64,000 nucleotides of DNA from Lytechinus variegatus. Taxonomy: Eukaryota > Echinodermata > Echinoidea > Temnopleuroida > Toxopneustidae. The notes below the pieces were generated by a model. That model was given only the letters and a program-made list of their open reading frames with translations. It was not told the DNA's origin and did not search any database. Both the position numbers and the translations under genes were made by a program. Every line of letters begins with the position of its first letter. Position 1 is the first letter of the stretch. Of the stretch, positions 56,001-64,000 are shown piece by piece. Location: NCBI RefSeq assembly GCF_018143015.1, contig NC_054741.1:65136697-65200696 (forward strand). Reading direction: 5' to 3'.

Positions 56001-58680
56001 CATACAAAAAACGGGGGTGGGGTACTTCAAGAGAAAACAATGATCCATCCCCTAAGGTATTGATATGCGAACTTGGAAGTTCCTTCGACCCGTTGCTAAC
56101 AAACTGATATAAAGCTGTTTTGTTGATTGTTTTGTTCCCCCTCTTTCTCTCCCTGGCTTCATACCACGCTTTCATCCGAATTCCATGAGCACCGCAAGTT
56201 TTCTGTTGGCATGGAACCCAACAATGGGTCCCTCCCTGTCTAGTATAGACAGTTTGCGTTCTGATCGATCGGATTCGATGTCGTCTTGGTTCTGCTATCG
56301 ATTTTCTTGGTTGGGAGGGAGGGGGAACGCACTACCACTTTTGCCCTATAGCTGCTTCTTCACTTTTGGTGGACCTTTAGTTTCCTTGAATTGAATCGCA
56401 TCCATGAAATAATTCATTTGATGTTTTTTTCAACAACTTAACAGCACCCCCAATTTCTCTAAAATGTGTAATCGAATTCTCCCCTTCCCTCGTTATTCTC
56501 TAAAAGTGTTATCCCTGCAATTTAAGGTAAAGTAGTTCTTGATAACATCATCAGATATCTAACAAACTTTAAGTTAGGTCTACTGTCGTTTTATAATAAA
56601 CGCGGCCTATATCTGACAGAGAATATATTTTTTTATTATAAGCATGAAATATCAACATCCTAACTCAACTTTCCATTAAGTTAACATATTATCTTACGAT
56701 CGTGGAATTGTTTTCCCATTATTTTGACGTATACATTGCATCAATGTGATTCCTCGCACACAATTTCCAGAAAAATATACTAGCAGTGGCGTAATCAGCC
56801 TACAATTTTGAGGGGCAAGATATGGCGTTTCTTTGCATAATCTATTTTTTTAAAAAGTAGCGAGCGAGTGAGCAAAATTTCGTCACTTTTATTACAAAAT
56901 TCCAATGTTGTGATAATTTTTTGACATAACATTCAGAAAATAATATCATAATTCTCCCTTCTCTCTTACCTCTTCATTTGTTTCCTTAGTCGAGGTTTCT
57001 TTGTTTTTGGATGTGTGTGTGTGGGGGGGGGGGGAAGCGCCCCAATCCCCCATCTGTACCCTACTGTATAACAGTAATCATAATTGATGTCATTAATGTT
57101 ACTACTCTATACCTTAAAATTTTATCAATAATTTGCATTAATTTGAAATGGGAATGCTTGCTGAAGAAGAATAATAACATGATGGCCACATGGGAATAGA
57201 AATTGTCTGGGTGAAAGTTGCGTGCACTGTTTTGAATCAATCAATATCTCTATTCCGTATGGTTAAATAGGATGTGGTTTTTTTATTGATTGAGAGGTCA
57301 CTGTAAAAAAAAGCCCACGAAAGAAAGTTCACAAGAAAGAAGTGTTTAAAATGACTCGAAAGGTTTGAATGATACAATACCATAATAGACTAAACATAAC
57401 TTTCGTCTGCTAATTGTTAATATCATGAAAATAACACATAGAATTGTCAAGAATAGATATTATTTTAACCTATCGTCTGAGCTCTGATTTTTTCATTATG
57501 CAACATTCTTACACCCGACTTATTAGATAGGACAGCAGTGAGATAATTTCACAACATAAATTACTACAAAATTAGTTTCTATCTTCGAGTAAATTTAAGT
57601 GATTTACATGCTTTTACGACAGACTTGTGAAGGAAGGGTCAGTTTTGTCTCGCCCGCTTTGTTCACTCGATTTTCATAGAAATGTTGCATTCTATCCATA
57701 CTCGGTCTTTTATTATTAGTAGTAGTATTTTTTAGATTGGGCTCTTCTTGTGTCCTGGCTAGAACGTAGTTTTAAATATGCCAGATGCGTTCCACTTGGT
57801 TAAGATTTGCTCTCTCTCTCTCATCTCCCATCCTCTCTCTTCAAAATAAGCAGGACGTTGTCAATTAATTGTATTGCAAGGTGAAAAGAATGCGTGATAA
57901 TAAGAGCATACGATTCACTTTTGAAATATTTTTTGTACACTATCTTTATCACGAATATTGAAGAAATAAGATGAAGAGTAGTATTCCATAGGGAGTGAAG
58001 TGGACAAATTTGTTATTTAGTCTAGGGTTAAACCTATCAGAATACCAACCATAAAAGTTTGATAAAATATACTCATATAATAATGTATATGATATAGTCC
58101 ATTCTGAAAAGAGACCATGCCACCTTTGTCAATGCTCGTGTTTGACTTGACCATATCGATCTGATTTTCATACAGAAGTCGATCTCATCCAAAACTATTT
58201 TTACCAATTTTGTTTAATTAAAAAAGTATTTTCAAAGAGTTACTTTTGTACTATATCTTTATCACGATATTGAACAAATAAGATGAAAAGTAGTCATGGT
58301 AGTATTCCATTGACAACATCTCTATCTGTTCAACAAATATAAATTTTAATGTTTACATTACGTTTCCTAGTGCTTGTGAATATCTGTTTTGTTCTAATAT
58401 TTCATTTTATCATTTTCTCATCTTATATAACCTACCATTGATATTGATCGTATTTTCTTATTCAATTTCCTTCTCTTCTCTTCTTTCTATACTATTTGAA
58501 AAAAATTTGAACTTCCCAAAGTCAACCTCTTGTCTCAATTCTTTCTTTCTATGATACCTGCGTTATATCTATCTCTCCATTTCTTTGTTCATTCCTTCAT
58601 TCTTTGTCATCTTTCTAATCCTCCCATAATTCATTCAAGGGGTGCATCTCTCTTCAATTGTATAACTTGCTTCATGAGTA
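56001..58680. other. Noncoding stretch
   Basis: I see no supported exon. A G run lies at about 57023-57033. A ~70-base direct duplication pairs 57930-58000 with 58240-58310. Confidence 0.35.
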
Positions 58681-59771
58681 ACATTAAACTCTTTACATGA
58701 AACCTTCCATCCGAACACATCACACATCTGAAAAAAAAAACCAGAGAGGTGACGTTGAACTGTCTATTTTTAATGGAAAACAATAATAGTACAAAATGGG
58801 TAGAAACCTACATTTCAAAAAAAAAATCCTGAAATTATATCTACATGTATGGTGACTCATCCATTGGTGAACTTTGAGTGCCCAAATTCTTGAGCTGATA
58901 CCTAAATATTAACAATAAGAGTGGTTGATCACATTTGACTGACACCAAACAATTGATAAGGAATGATTCTGAAGCCAAGTTTACCTTTGGCTGTAGAAAT
59001 GTGTTTTCAAAATTCACTGCACATGATTAAAAACCATATGAAAACTTATAAAGGAAAATATACATGTAGTTTTAGAAGGTGTGGTCTTATTCAAATTCCC
59101 TGCCGTCTTTTACTGTTACGATTCTTTTGTGACATCTTTTCCATTTGGGATTTTTTCTTTACAGTCACCACCACTACGCCACAAGATCACAGAAATAATG
59201 CTCATCATTACATGGTGTCTTGAAAATATAGTTATATGATATATAGAAATAAACACAACAACCATCAAGTGAGGTTATTGCATGCATAATGGTATGATTA
59301 CTAAATCATATTTCAGGTCATATTTCAGGATTTATCAAAATCCATAAATAGCATGATTTGTAACTTTCTTTTCAAGTAATAATATTATATTAATGATCAA
59401 AACATTACTACAGATTCAATATGACTTCTTTACATATAACAATATAAAAATAGGATGGCCTATGCACTAAAATACATAGTCAACCATTATTTTTCTTGCA
59501 CTTTTAACACTAAGTTTCTTTAATTTCATTTTGACAAACAATGTCAAGCCTGCAAATGAGTGCTAAGACAAGGGGATTAAATTATGTTTACAAAAGTTGA
59601 TTTGCACAAACCCAAAACTAGTTTGGCATCTCTATAGGTGTGATGACCCAGAGTTTGAGCAATCCATATTCACTGACAACTGTTATAAGCTACTGAAATC
59701 CTTGCATCTGATTAGCTCAGAGCAAAGGTGTCTGTGCAAACCACCCACAAGATGCTCTATGAAAAACTTAC

Positions 59772-59932
59772 CAGGGTCCTGTAACACAAAGCCTAGCGAT
59801 GAATAGCAAATATGAGAGAACACTTCTGATTGGTCCTGGTCAGTATTTTACGCCAAATGTAGGTGTAATATTGATCTCGATTGGTCAGTTTATTTAGCGA
59901 TTGATCGCTAATCTTTGGGTTACAGAGCCCTG
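59772..59932. mobile_element. MITE, GTAACACAAAG family
   Basis: Left CAGGGTCCTGTAACACAAAG and right CTTTGGGTTACAGAGCCCTG are inverted. Inside, TAGCGAT and ATCGCTA phrases also pair, and the pair GATTGGTC appears on both sides. It is 161 bp. Confidence 0.7.
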
Positions 59933-61347
59933 ATCACTTGAAGAGTTCCATTTTGTCAAAACCAACTCGATGAGTTGAGCCCTTTTGGCATTACAAGCAA
60001 ATATTGTTATCAACAAAATCATGCTTGGAGAAGCTTTCAAACCATCTTTTCCCAAGCCGATTGCAATGGCACAAAAATTGTCATCAAATATGAAAAACAA
60101 TACAATAAACACTTTCATCACTATCTCAATATGCTTTGGAAAGCCTCTGAAATTGTTTGTATAGCTTTCAAATCATGCAAGTATGTCTTTTGATGGTTCC
60201 AAAACTTTGAAATACGAAAAATATTTGATACTTTGAAGCTGCCTTTAATTTCTCACTGATGTGGATTTTACTCTTAATGCTCTATTTAGTTCTTTATGAC
60301 AGTGTGTTAACTTTGATATGTACTATGTCATAAACATGTTTTATTGCATAGGCTTTGCCTCATATTTTGTTAAATACATGTAGGAGAAGCATGATGAAAA
60401 ACATCCACAGCACAAATTTTTCTGAAACTGCTTCAACACGGGCCAATTCAGAACCACATGAATTCATTATCAGCCCCATTAAAGTCAAGATGATGGCTAT
60501 ATGCATAGTATGTCAGATGGGCTCACACCACTATAGCTACATGTAAATGTACATCCCAGAACAAAATGCAATGTAATTTGAAATCATTGAAACATGATTT
60601 GTACTGTAAATCTTCATCACATATTATTTTGTTAGACGATGTGCGAAAGACAAACTAATCATGGTGTAACTTTCCATACACAAGACATATTCGAATCAAT
60701 CGCAGCTCTTAGTAACTACTTATTGGTAAGGTGATAAGGACATAGTAAATAAGCACTTAAGGATTATTATCATTTTCTTGATCACATGTGATCAGCCTTA
60801 CCAGCATACAATGCATGCACAAACTCAACACGAAGTTGTTGAGCAGACAACACCATACAATAGTATTGATTTCCCTGATTGTAATCCCAAATAACTTTAC
60901 AGAAAGATTAACCTGAGAACTCCGGTCTCTGTATGCCTGATACAGGCAAATATACAAATCATTCATTATATTATAAGACAAAGAAAAAGAGACTTAAAGC
61001 CAACCACACACTACACAATCTGACAGCAACCCAAAATTTTAGAAAAAAATATGTAGCATTGTAATTAAAACATTCAAATATGGAAAACTACGTTGGTCAA
61101 AGTACTATATCATAGTATGGATGTTTTAAAGTTTTTAGTTAGACTCAAGGCAGCTGCGAGCGTGCTTGCACAGATCCATTACTGGCATGAAAATTAATTT
61201 CTGAAGTGGAAAGATGTCGTGTAAGTTATGTGGTAGGGTTAGATTGAAGCCGATTTTACTAAAAAATATATTTGAAAATATTTGCATAACAATCTTTTGA
61301 TTTCATTACACTTAACATGAGAGAATTCTATTGTCATTTGCTAAGTC

Positions 61348-61368
61348 GGGGGGGGGGGGGGGGGGGGG
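61348..61368. repeat. Homopolymer G run (21 bases)
   Basis: An uninterrupted run of 21 G. Its length is likely to be unreliable in assembly. Confidence 0.9.
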
Positions 61369-62484
61369 TTTAAACGTGAATAACAATCACTCATAAATTC
61401 CTGGTTGGAAGCAGAATAGCACAGCACAGCTAGGACCGAGAGGTATGCTACTTCTACTACTGCATGCTGCTACTACTGTTGCTACTACTTCTGCTACTAC
61501 CACTGTGCACAGTAAAAAATAAGATTGTGCTAAATAACTTTCACACATATTCAGCTACTTTCCCATGATTTAAAAATTTTAACTATCAATGAAACAGCTC
61601 TAAGGTCTCGTATCTGATCATGTAGTGTGTGTGCAGTGTACTCTGATCACATTTTACCCTGTTATCATTACATCAACAATCAAACTTTTGCTCTGATTAC
61701 ATCAACAGGAAAATATACAAACCTTGAACACTTGTAGAAAAAAAATCGATTGCATTTACAAATTCACTTCACAGTCAACTTTTGTACTGAATTAGAGTGC
61801 ATATTACATCCTAACAAGAAAAAAAATATACACATGAAAGACTACACAGAAAAAGTCTAACACTACATATGGCCATCATTGACTATGTAGTAACAACCCA
61901 TGGTTGGCCGGGTGCTAAAACAAATTCAGTTGGCTTTCTAAGCTGAATATTCTTAAAACTATCTCATCATGCAAAAACTAATTACACTCTGCCTTGTTAG
62001 GCATATAAGATAATACATCAAAGATGTATTGGGGTACCGTATACCACAAAGGTTAACAATTAATCATACACTTGATTGTACATTGTAGTCAATGCAATCA
62101 ATCGTAGATATATGATCTATGATCATTGCTAAGCTTTTTGTTACGGACCCCAGATGCACTTTATACATAGCGAATGTTTGCTTGCTCACCGGCACGTTCA
62201 GTGTACATTTCCACACCCTGGGGACCATTCTATGCTCCTACTGCATTTCTCAAATGCTCAAAATGTTGATAAAACCACATGTAGTTCAAACATTAACAAT
62301 CGACCTTGGGCCCATTCACAAAAGGGTAGAGAGTGGCAAATGAAAATCATTGCCTTGCCGACTAAAATGTGACAATTGAATTCTGAGAACCTTCCAAACA
62401 TTATGGTACTCTGCTATCACAAACATTGGTATCATTATCAACCAAAACTTACTGTACATAGTTCTAATGAATTAAAGAAACTCT

Positions 62485-62580
62485 TTAAGTGTTGTCTTTC
62501 CCAAGGTATATTAAAAAAATAAAATTAAAAAAAATTAAAATAAAAAAAAATTAAGTGTTGTCTTTCCCAAGGTATATTAA
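62485..62580. repeat. Short tandem duplication with AT-rich spacer
   Basis: AAGTGTTGTCTTTCCCAAGG, followed by TATATTA, occurs at 62487 and again at 62554, separated by an A-rich run. The period is 67 bases. Confidence 0.7.
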
Positions 62581-63159
62581 TTATTTTCCACAAATTCATT
62601 TCTTTTCATCAGTTGTTCCTTAAGTTAACTTCTACTGGTAGTTTCGAATCCATAAAAAGGTAAATGCATGGTTTTATAACTCTTATTTGAATTTCATACA
62701 TGATTTCTGTATTGTACTGGCAGACTTATAAAAAAATACAATAATGTCCTTCTCTATAAAAAATAGCTATAGAAATAAGATCAGGGAAAATTTCACAATG
62801 AAAGATCTTCAGACTCTCAGACGTCATATGACGACACAAGAATACAATTCACACTTTTTTCATTTCCATCACATAATTACGTCCGCATTTTGAGGATGAA
62901 AGACATATTTCTGAACGATATGAATATTACTTCTCTCTGCTGTGAAGGCGTAAGATAAAAACATGAGCTTTATTTTAATGATAAAATACTTTAAAAATTT
63001 TGACAAGAGCACATCCATGTTGCTTTGGATCCCTCCAGCACAGACCAGCACAAGCATTGTCAGAAAAGAAATTATATAACTTTTGGAGATGTCTATTACA
63101 AGTGTCTATTCTGTCATATTGGAATGACAGTTTAACACCCATTAGCCTCACAAAGGCAG

Positions 63160-63388
63160 TTTCATTATTAAACAATATCTGACCACCTTCAGGGGCAACC
63201 TGAAACCATACCTGTATAAGAGTGCTTTATGACAGACATCGACTTATTGTTCAAACATGTATTATATGTAATGTGTACGTAGTTTGGTTTAGGTGTTGTT
63301 CTGCTCTGAAGTGCCTTGAGCATCTAATCAAGATGGAAAGTGTGCGATACAAGTCTTACATGTAGTGTATTATCATTATTATTATTTA
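63160..63388 (+). mobile_element. 3' end of an L2-like LINE
   Basis: The frame ends LTTFRGNLKPYLYKSAL followed by TGA at 63228-63230, matching the usual C-terminus of L2/CR1-type polyproteins. The 3' UTR has AGTGCCTTGAGCATCTAATC and a GTGCGATACAAG phrase and finishes in ATTATCATTATTATTATT, the microsatellite tail typical of L2 elements. Only the tail is recognisable. Confidence 0.6.
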
Positions 63389-63389
63389 T

Positions 63390-64000
63390 TCATGTTACAG
63401 GTATAATGATGAAAAGATATGCACCCTCGATAAGTATTATCATATTGTCGCAGTATTTTAATTTGTTGAAAAAATATGAAATTGTTGCATATAAATCATT
63501 TCCCGATTAACAAATCAATGAATGAAATTATCATTTTTTCTTGAATTACCTCTTATAAATGGCTTGCAAGTGATAAAATCTTAAAGTATTGTTTATTGTT
63601 ATATAAAAAAACTTTTTAATATTTTTTTCACATTTTTATTTTAATCTACTATTCTATACATTGCACATCACTAAAAAGTTTTAATCTTTAAACAACTATT
63701 TCATATCACCGTAACCAATCGTGTATGCTCATTTTAGTTACATTTATTTAGAGGCCCAAGGTTATGTGATTAGTTATCGTCAACTATGTATTGCAAAACT
63801 AATTGATATATCATCTCCCATTTTGTCAACAAGGCTCAAATACCATGCTTTTAAAAAATCTCAATTTTGAAAAACATTATAAGAGACAGATGTGATATTA
63901 TTAATAATCATCCATTGTGGATTCAATGACAAGATACTAAAATGTCATCTTCATATGTGGTACCCACAATGGGACAGTGCATAAATCTTCTAGATGTTAT
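63390..64000. other. Noncoding stretch to the window end
   Basis: AT-rich; I see no exon, repeat pair or RNA gene. Confidence 0.35.

Larger units (their letters stand above)
58690..63150. other. Noncoding stretch, possibly 3' UTR or intron of a gene beyond the window
   Basis: Apart from the small element at 59772-59932 and the G run at 61348 I see neither exons nor mobile elements. The texture (few long homopolymers, scattered ACATGTA) resembles the 31-33 kb stretch downstream of PGAM5. I therefore suspect transcribed noncoding sequence, but cannot show it. Confidence 0.25.

Overview
The window is metazoan and most likely a sea urchin (echinoid) chromosome. It has compact GT-AG exons spread over long AT-rich introns, many palindromic non-autonomous DNA elements of echinoderm type, frequent TACATGTA palindromes, and protein sequences closest to deuterostome orthologs. 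The species assignment is an inference, as no search could be run.

Layout from left to right. A minus-strand gene of unknown identity begins at 1870 and leaves the window on the left; an unusual 33-bp-arm hairpin at 4544-4624 may belong to its promoter. From 7504 to about 10050 a TATA-driven, three-exon gene encodes a 94-residue secreted precursor with a signal peptide, an acidic propeptide, a KR cleavage site and a 40-residue strongly cationic four-cysteine peptide. This is the best candidate for an undescribed system (an antimicrobial-type peptide). A possible alternative terminal exon lies at 12167-12282. From 14033 to 24099 lies MED19 (Mediator subunit, six coding exons), whose 5-kb first intron holds a striking tandem plus inverted array of ~489-bp units. 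From about 24.1 to 33 kb there are no genes; the stretch is filled with miniature inverted-repeat elements, a LINE fragment and two tRNA-derived SINEs.

At 33111-41184 (minus) is PGAM5, a mitochondrial phosphatase. It faces away from HGH1 (41517-43732, plus), a dedicated eEF2-folding chaperone, across a 332-bp shared promoter. The last PGAM5 intron holds a ~2.6-kb block with eight same-strand copies of GTGAGTGACACGACA, four near each end. From 44 to 51.8 kb there are only repeats, microsatellites and a decayed LINE. At about 51.9-54.2 kb lies a TATA-driven gene for a 321-residue secreted, probably GPI-anchored protein with two tandem copies of a four-cysteine domain that I do not recognise. 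The last 10 kb has no gene I can support, apart from small elements and a LINE tail near the right end.

MED19, PGAM5 and HGH1 are housekeeping genes with no obvious shared pathway. The cationic peptide gene and the two-domain surface protein gene share a different design: TATA box, noncoding first exon, coding sequence richer in G+C than its surroundings and a signal peptide. That design suggests strongly cell-type-specific expression.
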